Shown: positions 44,898-54,610 of the stretch, piece after piece
How positions within the stretch are numbered: the stretch's first letter is position 1
Layout of the letters: every line of letters begins with the position of its first letter
DNA from: Pseudomonas fluorescens
GTDB taxonomy: Bacteria; Pseudomonadota; Gammaproteobacteria; Pseudomonadales; Pseudomonadaceae
Assembly (NCBI RefSeq): GCF_002837185.1
Contig: NZ_KZ477989.1
Location: forward strand, 193,276 to 257,275
DNA: 64,000 bases
Reading direction: 5' to 3'
Program-made: the position numbers and the translations under genes
The notes under the pieces: model-generated
The model's database searches: none
The model's input: only the letters and a program-made list of their open reading frames with translations
What the model was told of the DNA's origin: nothing

Positions 44898-46262
44898 TTA
44901 CGCGGTCAATGCAAAGTGTTCAGTCACGGCGCGGCTGACCCAGGTAGGGGCCTGGCCGAGGTAGTTGGCCGGGTCGAGCAGACGGTCCAGTTCGGCCGAG
45001 GATAACTCGGCGGTGACCTGCGGCTGATCCGCCAGCACGGCACGCAAATGGCGCTGCTCGGCGACCGCGCGTTTGCAGCACTGCTCCAGCAAGTGGTGCG
45101 CGGTTTCACGCCCCAGGCGTTGGGCAAGCACGCTGCTGACAGCTTCGGCCAGCACCAGGCCCTGGGTCAGGTCGAGATTGCGGGCCATGCGCTCGGCATC
45201 CACCTCCAGCCCTTCGCTGACCAGCAGCGCCTGTTCCAGTGCTCCCGAGACCAATCGGCAGATCTGCGGCAAGGTTTCCCATTCGGCGTGCCACAGCCCC
45301 AGGCTGCGTTCGTGCTCCTGGGGCATGGCACTGAACATCGTCGCCACCAGACCGGGCACACGGGTCGCGGCGCTGATCAGCACGGCGGCGCCGACCGGAT
45401 TGCGCTTGTGCGGCATGGTCGAAGAGCCGCCCTTGCCCGGCGCCGAGGGCTCGAACACTTCCGCCGCTTCGGTTTGCATCAACAGGCTGATGTCGCGGCC
45501 CAGCTTGCCAAGGCTGCCGGCGATCAGGCCGAGCACGCTGGCAAACTCCACCAGACGATCACGTTGCGTGTGCCACGGCTGCTCGGGCAAGCTCAGTTGC
45601 AACTCGGCGGCCAAGGCTTGCGCCACCGGCATGGCCTGCTCGCCCAGCGCAGCCAGGGTGCCCGACGCACCGCCAAACTGCAGCACCAGCAAACGCGGTT
45701 TCAATTCCACCAGGCGCTGGCGACTGCGCGTCACCGCGCCCAGCCAGCCGGCGATCTTCATGCCCAGGGTGACGGGCGTGGCATGCTGCAGCCAGGTGCG
45801 CCCGACCAGAGGTGTCGATGCATGCCGCTGCGCCTGGGACGCCAATACATCGCCCAGGCGCGCCAGGTCCGCTTCGATCAGCTCCAGCGCGCGGCGCAAT
45901 TGCACCACCAGGCCGGTGTCCATCACATCCTGGCTGGTTGCCCCCAGATGCACATAACGCTCGGCCCCGGCGTCTTCAGCGGCAATCAACTTGCCCAGCG
46001 CCTTGACCAATGGAATCGCCGAGTTGCCCGCCGTGGCAATCGCCACGCTGAGCGTATCCACGTCATACAGCGATGCCAGGCAGGCCTGGGCAATCGGCGC
46101 CACGGCGGCCTGCGGGATCAACCCGACCTGGGCCTCGGCCCGGGCCAGCGCGGCCTCGAAATCCAGCATGCCCTGCAATCGGCCCTGGTCACAGAACACT
46201 TCGGCCATGCTGTCGGCGGTGAAGTAGGCGTCGAACAGTTGGTTGCTCGTGCGCAGTGTCAT
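44898..46262 (-). CDS. pcaB: 3-carboxy-cis,cis-muconate cycloisomerase
   Basis: A 454-aa fumarase/argininosuccinate-lyase superfamily enzyme. It lactonises 3-carboxymuconate, the product of protocatechuate ring cleavage. The superfamily signature is GKGGSSTMPHKRNPVGAAV, with HLGATSQDVMDTG upstream. It lies 10 bases after pcaT and before pcaD in an operon. Confidence 0.95.
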   Translation of the reverse strand: MTLRTSNQLFDAYFTADSMAEVFCDQGRLQGMLDFEAALARAEAQVGLIPQAAVAPIAQACLASLYDVDTLSVAIATAGNSAIPLVKALGKLIAAEDAGAERYVHLGATSQDVMDTGLVVQLRRALELIEADLARLGDVLASQAQRHASTPLVGRTWLQHATPVTLGMKIAGWLGAVTRSRQRLVELKPRLLVLQFGGASGTLAALGEQAMPVAQALAAELQLSLPEQPWHTQRDRLVEFASVLGLIAGSLGKLGRDISLLMQTEAAEVFEPSAPGKGGSSTMPHKRNPVGAAVLISAATRVPGLVATMFSAMPQEHERSLGLWHAEWETLPQICRLVSGALEQALLVSEGLEVDAERMARNLDLTQGLVLAEAVSSVLAQRLGRETAHHLLEQCCKRAVAEQRHLRAVLADQPQVTAELSSAELDRLLDPANYLGQAPTWVSRAVTEHFALTA

Positions 46263-46272
46263 AACTCATCCC

Positions 46273-47568
46273 TTACAAATCGTGATGCAGGTACGCCGCC
46301 TGTTTCGGCAGGCGCAAGCTGAACAGGAACGCCACGGCCATCATCGCGGTGACGTACCAGTAGAAGGTGTTTTCCATACCGATGGACTTCAGGCTCAGCG
46401 CAACCACTTCCGCCGAACCGCCGAACACCGCGTTGGCCACGGCATACGCCAGGCCCACGCCCAATGCACGCACCTGGGGTGGGAACATCTCGGCTTTGAC
46501 CAGGCCACTGATGGAGGTATAGAAGCTGACGATGGCCAGTGCCAGCGTGATCAGCACAAAAGCCAGGAACGGACTGGTCACGGTTTTCAGGGTAAGCAGG
46601 ATCGGCACCGTGAACAGCGTGCCCAGGCCGGCGAACCAGAGCATGGAATTGCGCCGGCCAATCTTGTCGGCGAGCATGCCGAACAGCGGCTGCATGCACA
46701 TGTACAGAAACAGCGCGCCGGTCATGATGTAGCTGGCGGTCTTGGCGTGCATGCCGACGGTGTTCACCAGGTATTTCTGCATATAGGTGGTGAACGTATA
46801 GAAAATCAGCGAGCCACCGGCGGTGTAGCCCAGCACCGTAATGAACGCTTTGCCGTGGTCACGGAACAGCGCGACGATACTGCCGGCGTCCTTGTCTTCG
46901 CGCATTTCCTTGCTGGTGGTTTCCTTGAGGGTGCGGCGCAGCAACAGGGAGATCACCGCCGCAATGGCGCCGATCACGAACGGAATGCGCCAGCCCCAGG
47001 CACGCAATTCTTCTTCGGTGAGGATCTGTTGCAGGATCACCACCACCAGCACCGCCAGCAGTTGCCCGCCGATCAGGGTCACGTACTGGAACGAGGCGAA
47101 GAAACCGCGCTGGCCCTTGAGCGCCACTTCGCTCATGTAGGTCGCCGTGGTGCCGTATTCGCCCCCCACCGACAACCCCTGGAACAGCCGCGCCACCAGC
47201 AGCAGCGCCGGGGCCCAGGCGCCGATATCCTTGTAGGTCGGCAGGAAAGCGATGACCAGGGAACCGGCGCACATCATCAGCACCGAGATCATCATGGAAT
47301 TCTTGCGGCCATGTTTGTCGGCCACCCGGCCAAACAGCCAGCCGCCGATCGGACGCATCAGGAACCCGGCGGCGAACACGCCGGCGGTGTTGAGCAGTTG
47401 GACGGTGGGGTCGTCCGAGGGGAAAAAGGCCGGGGCGAAGTAAATGGCGCAGAAGGCATAGACGTAAAAGTCGAACCATTCGACCAGATTGCCGGAGGAA
47501 GCACCGACAATCGCAAAAATCCGTTTGCTGCGCTCTTCTCCGGTGTAGTGACTGGTTTTTGTGGTCAT
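46273..47568 (-). CDS. pcaT: MFS dicarboxylic acid transporter PcaT
   Basis: A 431-aa inner-membrane transporter of the metabolite:H+ symporter family, with twelve hydrophobic segments. The signature loops are [14 protein letters not shown] and [14 protein letters not shown], and the N-terminal motif is [16 protein letters not shown]. In P. putida PcaT takes up beta-ketoadipate. First gene of the pcaTBDC unit, separated from pcaG by an inverted-topology REP pair. Confidence 0.92.
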   Translation of the reverse strand: MTTKTSHYTGEERSKRIFAIVGASSGNLVEWFDFYVYAFCAIYFAPAFFPSDDPTVQLLNTAGVFAAGFLMRPIGGWLFGRVADKHGRKNSMMISVLMMCAGSLVIAFLPTYKDIGAWAPALLLVARLFQGLSVGGEYGTTATYMSEVALKGQRGFFASFQYVTLIGGQLLAVLVVVILQQILTEEELRAWGWRIPFVIGAIAAVISLLLRRTLKETTSKEMREDKDAGSIVALFRDHGKAFITVLGYTAGGSLIFYTFTTYMQKYLVNTVGMHAKTASYIMTGALFLYMCMQPLFGMLADKIGRRNSMLWFAGLGTLFTVPILLTLKTVTSPFLAFVLITLALAIVSFYTSISGLVKAEMFPPQVRALGVGLAYAVANAVFGGSAEVVALSLKSIGMENTFYWYVTAMMAVAFLFSLRLPKQAAYLHHDL

Positions 47569-47660
47569 GGTTTTTTACTCAATGGGAACGGTTATAGCCT
47601 AGACATACTTTGCAACAACCGTTTCATGCAAGCAGACTTTTGGGTAGGTGGTGCCTGGGA

Positions 47661-47747
47661 GGGCCCCATCGGGGGCAAGCCCCCTCCCACATTTTGATTT
47701 GTGAATACATTCAAGTGTGGGAGGGGGCTTGCCCCCGATAGGGCCCT
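47661..47747. repeat. REP pair in reversed topology
   Basis: GGGCCCCATCGGGGGCAAGC...CCCACA and TGTGGG...GCCCCCGATAGGGCCC face each other with their TGTGGG ends inward, opposite to every other REPIN in the window. It lies between pcaG and pcaT and may separate two transcripts. Confidence 0.85.
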
Positions 47748-47756
47748 ACAGCCCAC

Positions 47757-48323
47757 TCAATAATCGAAAAACACCGTTTCCTTATCTGTCCCCTGCAAAA
47801 CCACATTCCACTGATAAACCCCCGCAGCATCCTGCTTGGCAATCAACGTACCGCGACGCTGCGCCGGCACACACGCCAGCAACGGGTCATCCCCATTCAA
47901 CGCCTCACCGTCAAAATAAATCCGCGTCAGCAAGTGCTTCACCAACCCACGAGCAAACACCAGCACCACCAGATGCGGCGCCTGGGTCGTGCCTTGAAGC
48001 CCCGGCACACTGCCCGGCTTGATCGTGGTAAAGCGAAAGCGCCCTTCGGCATCCACCGGCACGCGGCCAAAGCCTTCGAAGTTGGGATCCAGCGCTTTGT
48101 CCTGCTCGTCTTCCGGGTGGTCGTACTTGCCGGCGGCGTTGGCCTGCCAGACCTCAAGCATGGCGTCGTTGACCACATCGCCGTTGCCGTCCACCACCTG
48201 CCCGCTGATTGCCACGCGTTCGCCCAGGGTGGCGGCGACCGTCAGGTCTTCGCGGTTCAGCCAGGTCAGGCCGATGTGGTAATACGGCCCGACGGTGTGG
48301 GACGTGGTTGCGTAAAGGCTCAT
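47757..48323 (-). CDS. pcaG: Protocatechuate 3,4-dioxygenase alpha subunit
   Basis: A 188-aa subunit of the intradiol dioxygenase that opens the ring of protocatechuate. Opening block TTSHTVGPYYHIGLTWL, then VLEVWQANAAGKYDH-type repeats and the shared intradiol fold. It lacks the iron ligands carried by PcaH, as expected for the alpha chain. The ATG at 48323 lies one base after the pcaH stop, so the subunits are translationally coupled. Confidence 0.95.
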   Translation of the reverse strand: MSLYATTSHTVGPYYHIGLTWLNREDLTVAATLGERVAISGQVVDGNGDVVNDAMLEVWQANAAGKYDHPEDEQDKALDPNFEGFGRVPVDAEGRFRFTTIKPGSVPGLQGTTQAPHLVVLVFARGLVKHLLTRIYFDGEALNGDDPLLACVPAQRRGTLIAKQDAAGVYQWNVVLQGTDKETVFFDY

Positions 48324-48324
48324 C

Positions 48325-49029
48325 TCATTTCTCCATCGGCGTGGCGTCGCGGCCGCGCAGGACGATGTCCCAGCGGTAGCCGAGGGCATAGGCAGGAATG
48401 GTTTTTTCCAGGTCGAAGCTTGCGATCAGGCGTTGCTTGGCGCTGGCGTCCGGCACGCAGTTGTAGATCGGGTCGTATTCGAGCAGCGGGTCGCCGGGGA
48501 AATACATTTGCGTGACCAGCCGCGTCAGCACGCTGGGTCCGAACAGCGAAAAGTGAATATGCGCCGGGCGCCAGGCGTTGTGGTGGTTGCCCCACGGATA
48601 GGCGCCAGGCTTGATGGTCTGGAACTGGTACCAGCCCTCGGCGTCGGTGACGGTACGCCCGGTGCCGGTGAAGTTCGGGTCCAGCGGCGCATCGTGCAGG
48701 TCGCGCTTGTGGTTGTAGCGACCGGCGGCGTTGGCCTGCCAGATCTCCACGAGGATGCCCGGCACCGGCAGGCCGTTCTCGTCCAGCACCCGCCCGTGAA
48801 TGATGATACGTTCGCCCTGGGGCTCACCTTCATGCTGGGCGGTCAGGTCGTTGTCGTTCTTGCTGATGCGCTCGGCGCCGATGGTGGGGCCGGTGATTTC
48901 CGACAAGGAATGGGGCAGAAACACCAACGGTTGCGACGGCGAACGCAAGTTCGTCGACTGGTAGGCCGGGTGCAGGTAGTCAGGTTGAGTGCCCGCGTGC
49001 GGGCGCCGGTAACCGGGCTTGTCTTTCAT
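48325..49029 (-). CDS. pcaH: Protocatechuate 3,4-dioxygenase beta subunit
   Basis: A 234-aa catalytic subunit holding the non-haem Fe(III). The iron-ligand region is visible in NAWRPAHIHFSLFG (His-x-His) and the Tyr ligands lie in GRYNHKRD and GWYQFQTIKPG. Preceded by pcaF after 18 bases and followed immediately by pcaG. Confidence 0.95.
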   Translation of the reverse strand: MKDKPGYRRPHAGTQPDYLHPAYQSTNLRSPSQPLVFLPHSLSEITGPTIGAERISKNDNDLTAQHEGEPQGERIIIHGRVLDENGLPVPGILVEIWQANAAGRYNHKRDLHDAPLDPNFTGTGRTVTDAEGWYQFQTIKPGAYPWGNHHNAWRPAHIHFSLFGPSVLTRLVTQMYFPGDPLLEYDPIYNCVPDASAKQRLIASFDLEKTIPAYALGYRWDIVLRGRDATPMEK

Positions 49030-49047
49030 GGAGCAAATCCTCTGTTG

Positions 49048-50247
49048 TTAGACGCGTTCAATCGCCAGGGCCAGGCCTTGGCCCACGCCCACGCACATGG
49101 TCGCCAGGCCTTTGCGGCCGCCGGTTTTTTCCAGCTGGTGCAGGGCTGTCAGTACCAGCCGTGCGCCGCTCATGCCCAGTGGGTGACCCAGGGCGATGGC
49201 GCCGCCGTTGGGGTTGACCTGCGGCGCGTCATCGGCAATACCCAACTCGCGCAACACCGCCAAGCCTTGGCTGGCGAAGGCTTCGTTGAGTTCGATCACG
49301 TCAAAATCAGTGACCGCCAGACCGAGGCGCTCCACCAGCTTGCGCACCGCCGGCACCGGGCCGATCCCCATCACGCGCGGGGCGACGCCGGCACTGGCCA
49401 TGCCCAACACACGGGCGCGGGCAGTGAGACCGTGTTTCTTCACAGCCTCTGCAGAAGCGAGGATCAGCGCGGCAGCGCCATCGTTGACGCCCGAGGCGTT
49501 GCCGGCGGTGACGGTCTTGTCCGGGCCGTTGACCGGTTTGAGTCTGGCCAGAGCGTCCAGGGTGGTGTCCCGTGGATGCTCATCGTGCTCCACAAAGGTT
49601 TCGCCTTTTTTATGGGCCACCCGCACCGGCACAATCTCTTCGGCAAAGAAGCCGGCGGCCTGCGCGGCAGCGGTACGTTGCTGGCTGCGCAGGGCAAAGG
49701 CATCCTGGTCGGCGCGCGAAACATTGTAGTCGTCGGCAACGTTATCGGCGGTCTGCGGCATCGCGTCGACGCCGTATTGGGCTTTCATCAAGGGGTTGAT
49801 AAAACGCCAGCCGATGGTGGTGTCTTCGAGCTTCATGGTGCGTGAAAACGCCGCATCGGCCTTGCCCATCACGAACGGCGCACGGGACATCGATTCGACG
49901 CCGCCGGCAATCGCCAGCTCCATTTCGCCGCTGGCAATCGCGCGAAAGGCGGTACCGACAGCGTCCATGCCCGAGGCGCACAAGCGGTTGAGGGTCACAC
50001 CGGGAATACTCTGCGGCAGGCCCGCCAGCAACAGCGCCATGCGTGCCACGTTACGGTTGTCTTCGCCGGCCTGGTTGGCACAGCCGAGGAACACTTCATC
50101 CACGGCGCTCCACTCCACCGTTGGGTTGCGTTCCATCAGCGCCTTGATCGGCAAGGCCGCCAGGTCATCGGCGCGCACCGTGGACAAGCCACCGCCGAAG
50201 CGGCCGATGGGGGTGCGAATGGCGTCACAGATAAAGACATCGCGCAT
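49048..50247 (-). CDS. pcaF: 3-oxoadipyl-CoA thiolase
   Basis: A 399-aa thiolase that splits beta-ketoadipyl-CoA into succinyl-CoA and acetyl-CoA. Nucleophile Cys90 is in [23 protein letters not shown] gives the His, and the second Cys lies in TMCVGVGQG. Its start overlaps the pcaJ stop (TGATG). Confidence 0.96.
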   Translation of the reverse strand: MRDVFICDAIRTPIGRFGGGLSTVRADDLAALPIKALMERNPTVEWSAVDEVFLGCANQAGEDNRNVARMALLLAGLPQSIPGVTLNRLCASGMDAVGTAFRAIASGEMELAIAGGVESMSRAPFVMGKADAAFSRTMKLEDTTIGWRFINPLMKAQYGVDAMPQTADNVADDYNVSRADQDAFALRSQQRTAAAQAAGFFAEEIVPVRVAHKKGETFVEHDEHPRDTTLDALARLKPVNGPDKTVTAGNASGVNDGAAALILASAEAVKKHGLTARARVLGMASAGVAPRVMGIGPVPAVRKLVERLGLAVTDFDVIELNEAFASQGLAVLRELGIADDAPQVNPNGGAIALGHPLGMSGARLVLTALHQLEKTGGRKGLATMCVGVGQGLALAIERV

Positions 50248-51026
50248 CAGGCTTCTCCCGGCGCTTGGCCATGGGCGGCGGCGGTGCGTGCTTCGAGGTC
50301 ACGCAGGGCGCTCAGCTCAACCTCAGTCGGTTCGGCGGTCACCTTGATCTGGTCGGCAAAACGAACGGCCCAGCCGGTCGCCGCGACCACTTGCTCGCGG
50401 GTCACCCCAGGGTGCAACGCAGTGACCACGAACTCATGGCTGCCCGCTTCCGGCTCCATGATGCACAGGTCGGTAATGATGCCGACCGGACCGGCGCCCG
50501 GCAGCCCCAGGCGTTTGCGTGAATCGCCGCCTTCGCCGTGGCCGACCGAGGTGATGAAGTCCAGCTTGTCGACAAACGAACGGGACGACTGTTTAAGGAT
50601 GATCAATACGCTTTTGGCGGAACCGGCAATTTCCGGCGCGCCGCCGGCACCCGGCAAACGCACCTTGGGCTGGTGATAATCGCCGACCACGGTGGTGTTG
50701 ATGTTGCCGAAACGGTCGACCTGAGCCGCGCCGAGAAAGCCGACGTCGATGCGCCCGCCCTGCAGCCAGTAGCGGAAGATCTCACCGGTGGGCACCACGG
50801 TATCGGCGGTTTCCGCCAACTCACCGTCGCCGATGGACAGCGGCAGCACCGATGGCTTGGCGCCAATCGGGCCAGACTCGTAGATCAGCACCACGTCAGG
50901 CGACGAGGTCAGGCGCGCCAGGTTGGCTGCCTTGGACGGCAGGCCGATGCCGACGAAGCACACCGAGCCATTCTTGAGGCGGCGCGCGGCGGCGACGGTC
51001 ATCATTTCATTCGTGGAGTAAGTCAT
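50247..51026 (-). CDS. pcaJ: 3-oxoadipate CoA-transferase beta subunit
   Basis: A 259-aa subunit. The catalytic glutamate Glu50 sits in [11 protein letters not shown], the signature of family I CoA-transferases. Pairs with PcaI to move CoA from succinyl-CoA to beta-ketoadipate. It overlaps pcaI (TAATG) and pcaF (TGATG), so all three are cotranslated. Confidence 0.95.
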   Translation of the reverse strand: MTYSTNEMMTVAAARRLKNGSVCFVGIGLPSKAANLARLTSSPDVVLIYESGPIGAKPSVLPLSIGDGELAETADTVVPTGEIFRYWLQGGRIDVGFLGAAQVDRFGNINTTVVGDYHQPKVRLPGAGGAPEIAGSAKSVLIILKQSSRSFVDKLDFITSVGHGEGGDSRKRLGLPGAGPVGIITDLCIMEPEAGSHEFVVTALHPGVTREQVVAATGWAVRFADQIKVTAEPTEVELSALRDLEARTAAAHGQAPGEA

Positions 51027-51883
51027 TACTTGGCCTCCTGCGCGGTGACCAACCTGGCCTGGAATTCACTGAAGTCGGCGGTGCCGTGGATGTATTCGTC
51101 GATCCAGGCGGTAAAAGTCCCACGGTCGCGGGCAATCGGGTCCCACGCCTGGTAGAAACGGTTGTCGCGTTCGTTATAGCCGTGGGCGTAGGACGGATGC
51201 GCGCCACCGGGCACATGGCACACGGCGGTCAGGGCCCAGGTCGGCAATACGCAGCTGTTCATCGGCGCGTTCAGGTCATCGACGATTTCCTCGACGGTGA
51301 CGATGCAGCGCTTGGCCGCCAGGGCCGCTTCCTTCTGCACGCCGAGGATGCCCCACAGCAGCACGTTGCCCTTGCGGTCGGCCTTCTGCGCGTGGATCAC
51401 CGTCACATCCGGGCGTACCGACGGGACGGCCGCCAGCACCTCGCCAGTAAACGGACACGTGACGGTCTTGATCAGCGGGTTGACCTTGGGCAAATCGGAA
51501 CCGGCGTAGGCACGCAGCACCGCAAACGGCAGGCCGGAGGCGCCGGCGACGTAGGCGTTGGCCAGGTCGGCATGGCTGTGTTCTTCGATCTCCAGTGGCT
51601 GCGGCCAGTGTTTTTCCACGGCGTCGCGCAGACGATGCAGGGAGCCCACGCCCGGGTTGCCGCCCCAGGAGAAAATCAACTTGCGCGCACAGCCGGCGCC
51701 GATCAACTGGTCGTAGATCAGGTCAGGCGTCATGCGCACCAGCGTCAGGTCTTTCTTGCCCTGACGAATGATTTCATGACCTGCGGCCGTGGGGATCAGG
51801 TGAGTGAAGCCTTCGAGGGCGACGGTGTCGCCATCGTTCACGAAGCGCTTGACCGCATCACGCAGGGTGAGAATTTCAGCCAT
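51026..51883 (-). CDS. pcaI: 3-oxoadipate CoA-transferase alpha subunit
   Basis: A 285-aa subunit with the CoA-transferase opening LRDAVKRFVNDGDTVALEGF and the block LVRMTPDLIYDQLIGAGCARKLIFSWGGNPGVGSL. First gene of the pcaIJF-HG run. Two PcaR-like CGATWATCG sites lie 91-121 bases before its start. Confidence 0.95.
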   Translation of the reverse strand: MAEILTLRDAVKRFVNDGDTVALEGFTHLIPTAAGHEIIRQGKKDLTLVRMTPDLIYDQLIGAGCARKLIFSWGGNPGVGSLHRLRDAVEKHWPQPLEIEEHSHADLANAYVAGASGLPFAVLRAYAGSDLPKVNPLIKTVTCPFTGEVLAAVPSVRPDVTVIHAQKADRKGNVLLWGILGVQKEAALAAKRCIVTVEEIVDDLNAPMNSCVLPTWALTAVCHVPGGAHPSYAHGYNERDNRFYQAWDPIARDRGTFTAWIDEYIHGTADFSEFQARLVTAQEAK

Positions 51884-51973
51884 GGGGTTGGGCTCCCGGT
51901 GTTGATCGAAAAAGGCGCTGAGGGGGGCGCCGAAGTGCTTGAAGATTAAGCCGGGGGGATGGGCCGAACAATC

Positions 51974-52004
51974 CGATAATCGACTCAGTGTTCGATTATC
52001 GAAC
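51974..52004 (-). promoter_or_regulatory. Paired PcaR sites upstream of pcaI
   Basis: CGATAATCG (51974-51982) and the longer palindrome GTTCGATTATCGAAC (51990-52004, core at 51993-52001) are 19 bases apart start to start. The sequence resembles the PcaR site known from the P. putida pcaIJ promoter. Confidence 0.75.
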
Positions 52005-52044
52005 GAATTGTTGCGGGGCTGACTCTTGGGCGCAGATGATCCAA

Positions 52045-52133
52045 TGTGGGAGGGGGCTTGCCCCCGATGGCGGTGTATCAGTCAGCAATTATCAAGCTGA
52101 CCCACCGTAATCGGGGGCAAGCCCCCTCCCACA
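52045..52133. repeat. REPIN (two inverted REPs)
   Basis: Canonical arms TGTGGGAGGGGGCTTGCCCCCGAT and reverse complement flank a spacer with GTATCAGTCAGC and GCTGACCCACC. Lies between pcaK and the pcaI promoter. Confidence 0.9.
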
Positions 52134-52152
52134 TTTTCAACCCTGCCAGACG

Positions 52153-53493
52153 TCAGGTCGCGTCGGCGTGACTGACCATGCCCTTGATCAGCACCGCTGC
52201 CGTGGCCAACCCCGCCGGAATCACCAGCGCCGTCAGTACCTGCTCGAAGTTCCAGCCCAGTCCCAGCAAGGTAGCGCCCATCCACGCACCGAGAATGGCA
52301 CCGAAACGGCCGATGCCGAGCATCCACGACACGCCGGTGGCGCGGCCCTGGGTGGGGTAGAAGCGCGCAGCCAGCGAAGGCATCGCCGATTGCGCACCGT
52401 TGACGCACATGCCGGCAATCAGCACCAGAGTCGCCAATAGCGTGATATTGCCCAGGCTCTGCCCGACCGCGTAGGCAAATACCCCCGCCAACAGGTAGAA
52501 GGTGCCAATCACTTTGTGCGGGTTGAACCGGTCCATCGCCCAGCCCACGCCGACGGCGCTCAATACGCCGCCAAACTGGAACAAGGCACCGATAAAGGCG
52601 GCCTGCTCCATGCTGGCGCCACTGTCGCGCATCAGGGTTGGCAGCCAGCTGGTGAGCAGGTAAACAATCACCAGGCCCATGAAATAGGTGAGCCACAGCA
52701 ACAGCGTGCCGGCGCTGTAGGTGCCGGAAAAAATCACCGCGAACACGTTGCGCGCCTTGACGGTCTTTTGTTCCGGCACGCTGAAGTGAGTGGCCTGGGC
52801 GACAATGCCGGGTTCAATCGGTGACAGGGCCTTGCGTACCTTGTCAGTGCCACGGTTGCGCACCACCAGGTAACGCGCCGACTCCGGCAACCACACCAGC
52901 AGCACCGCGCCCAGGATCAACGGCAGGATGCCACCGATCAGCAACAGGCTGTGCCAGCCGAAGGCCGGGATCAACTTGGCCGAGATAAACCCGCCACCGG
53001 CCATGCCCAGGTTGAAGCCACAGAACATGCTGGTCACCAACAGCGACTTGTGCCGCTCGGGGGTGTATTCGGAGAGCAGCGTGGTGGCGTTGGGCATGCC
53101 GGCGCCCAGCCCCAGGCCCGTCAGGAAACGCAACACCAGCAGTTGGTCGACATTGCTGCTGTAGGCCGAAGCCAGGCTGAAGGCACCGAACACCAGCACC
53201 GCGCCCACCAGCACCACTTTGCGCCCGAAGCGATCGGCCAGCGGGCCGGAACCCAGCGCGCCGAACACCATGCCGATCAACGCGGCGCTCATCACCGGGC
53301 CGAGGCTGGCGCGGTCGATGCCCCAGTCCTGGGACAGCGCGGGTGCGATAAAGCCCATGGCGGCGGTGTCGAGGCCGTCGAGGAAGACAATCAGGAAGCA
53401 CAGGATCACCACGCGCCATTGGTAACGAGACAACGGCTGGGTATTGATGAAGGACTGCACGTCCAGGGTAGAACCGACAGATGGCTGATTCAT
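52153..53493 (-). CDS. pcaK: 4-hydroxybenzoate/protocatechuate MFS transporter
   Basis: A 446-aa inner-membrane transporter of the aromatic acid:H+ symporter family, with twelve hydrophobic segments. The AAHS family Asp in FLDGLDTAAMGF and the loop GPLADRFGRKVVL are present. It imports aromatic acids and aids chemotaxis in P. putida. The ATG at 53493 gives the usual N-terminus. Between pcaR and pcaI on the same strand. Confidence 0.93.
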   Translation of the reverse strand: MNQPSVGSTLDVQSFINTQPLSRYQWRVVILCFLIVFLDGLDTAAMGFIAPALSQDWGIDRASLGPVMSAALIGMVFGALGSGPLADRFGRKVVLVGAVLVFGAFSLASAYSSNVDQLLVLRFLTGLGLGAGMPNATTLLSEYTPERHKSLLVTSMFCGFNLGMAGGGFISAKLIPAFGWHSLLLIGGILPLILGAVLLVWLPESARYLVVRNRGTDKVRKALSPIEPGIVAQATHFSVPEQKTVKARNVFAVIFSGTYSAGTLLLWLTYFMGLVIVYLLTSWLPTLMRDSGASMEQAAFIGALFQFGGVLSAVGVGWAMDRFNPHKVIGTFYLLAGVFAYAVGQSLGNITLLATLVLIAGMCVNGAQSAMPSLAARFYPTQGRATGVSWMLGIGRFGAILGAWMGATLLGLGWNFEQVLTALVIPAGLATAAVLIKGMVSHADAT

Positions 53494-53637
53494 TATTTTT
53501 ATTCCACACCGATGGCGGGCCAGCGACCTGGGGTCGCGATTATTATTGGAGCGCGCCCTGAAGCGCTGCCGCACATTAATAAGCCAGGGGAAACAGCGTC
53601 AATTGATCACGCCGGGTTCTGTGCGGTCACCGAACAC

Positions 53638-54480
53638 TCAGGCAAACAGTTGCATGCTCAGCTCGCGACTGGCGCTGAGCATGCTCGGCAGGAAACGCTG
53701 CTCCAACTCGCTGCGGCTGACCCGCCCGGCATGGGTGCTGACATTGAGCGCGGCCAGCACCTGGCCCGAGGCGTCGTAAACCGGTACGGCAATTGAACGC
53801 AGGCCCTGCTCCAGCTCCTGATCGACGATGCACCAGCCCTGCTGACGCACTTGTTGCAGGCATTCGAACAACGCTTCGGGCGTGGTCAAGGTGCGACTGG
53901 TCTTGGTTTGCAGATCGGCGTGGTCAAGGTAATCCTGCAACGAGGCATCATCCAGGGCAGCAAGCAGAATGCGGCCCATGGAGGTGCAGTACGCCGGCAA
54001 GCGTCCACCCACGGACAGGTCAACGGAAATCAGGCGCTGAGTGGTGGCCGAACGGGCGATATAAAGAATGTCGTCGCCTTCAAGGGTCGCCATATTGCAG
54101 GCTTCGTGAAGCTGTTCGCTCATGCGGTCCAGATAAGGCTGGGCCGACACGGCCAAGGGGGTCGACGATAAATAGGCGTGGCCAAGGGTCAGCACCTTGG
54201 GCAGCAACGAGTAGGTACGGCCATCGGTGGTGGCATACCCCAGCTTGATCAAGGTATGCAGGCAGCGGCGCACGGCGGCACGCGGAATTTCGGTGCGATG
54301 GCTGATCTGGGCGATGGTCAGGTGACGCTTGCGCTCCTGAAACGCCTGCACCACGGCCAGGCCACGGGCCAGGGAGGTCATGAAGTCCGGATCACCCGTG
54401 AACGCCTGGATGCGCTTGGCGGGTGATGCCACGATCGGCGGCGCCACTGACGCGAAGGAGTTGCGCAATTGATCGTTCAT
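53638..54480 (-). CDS. pcaR: IclR-family activator PcaR
   Basis: A 280-aa IclR-type regulator. The winged helix includes TIAQISHRTEIPRAAVRRCLHTLIKLGYA, and the C-terminal IclR effector domain (YCTSMGRILLAALDD, GWCIVDQELEQGLRSIAVPVYD) binds beta-ketoadipate in PcaR of P. putida. It activates the pca genes. Twin CGATTATCG sites upstream suggest autoregulation. Confidence 0.94.
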   Translation of the reverse strand: MNDQLRNSFASVAPPIVASPAKRIQAFTGDPDFMTSLARGLAVVQAFQERKRHLTIAQISHRTEIPRAAVRRCLHTLIKLGYATTDGRTYSLLPKVLTLGHAYLSSTPLAVSAQPYLDRMSEQLHEACNMATLEGDDILYIARSATTQRLISVDLSVGGRLPAYCTSMGRILLAALDDASLQDYLDHADLQTKTSRTLTTPEALFECLQQVRQQGWCIVDQELEQGLRSIAVPVYDASGQVLAALNVSTHAGRVSRSELEQRFLPSMLSASRELSMQLFA

Positions 54481-54579
54481 TTCCAGGGATCCTTTTTCTT
54501 GTTTTCAACCACAGAAGGGCTGGCTGCTATTACTAGCTGCACGCTTAGCGATGCACAAGGCAAGGGCGGCAACATTGGG

Positions 54580-54610
54580 CGATTATCGGACGATCATTCG
54601 ATTATCGCAA
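54580..54610 (-). promoter_or_regulatory. Paired PcaR sites upstream of pcaR
   Basis: CGATTATCG occurs at 54580-54588 and 54599-54607, 19 bases apart, about 100-130 bases before the pcaR start. The spacing equals that at pcaI. Confidence 0.7.

Noticed and set aside
10132..52133. CRISPR array formed by the repeated GTGGGAGGGGGC units
   Set aside because: Copies are inverted pairs scattered singly between genes with no regular spacers and no cas genes; they are REP/REPIN elements.
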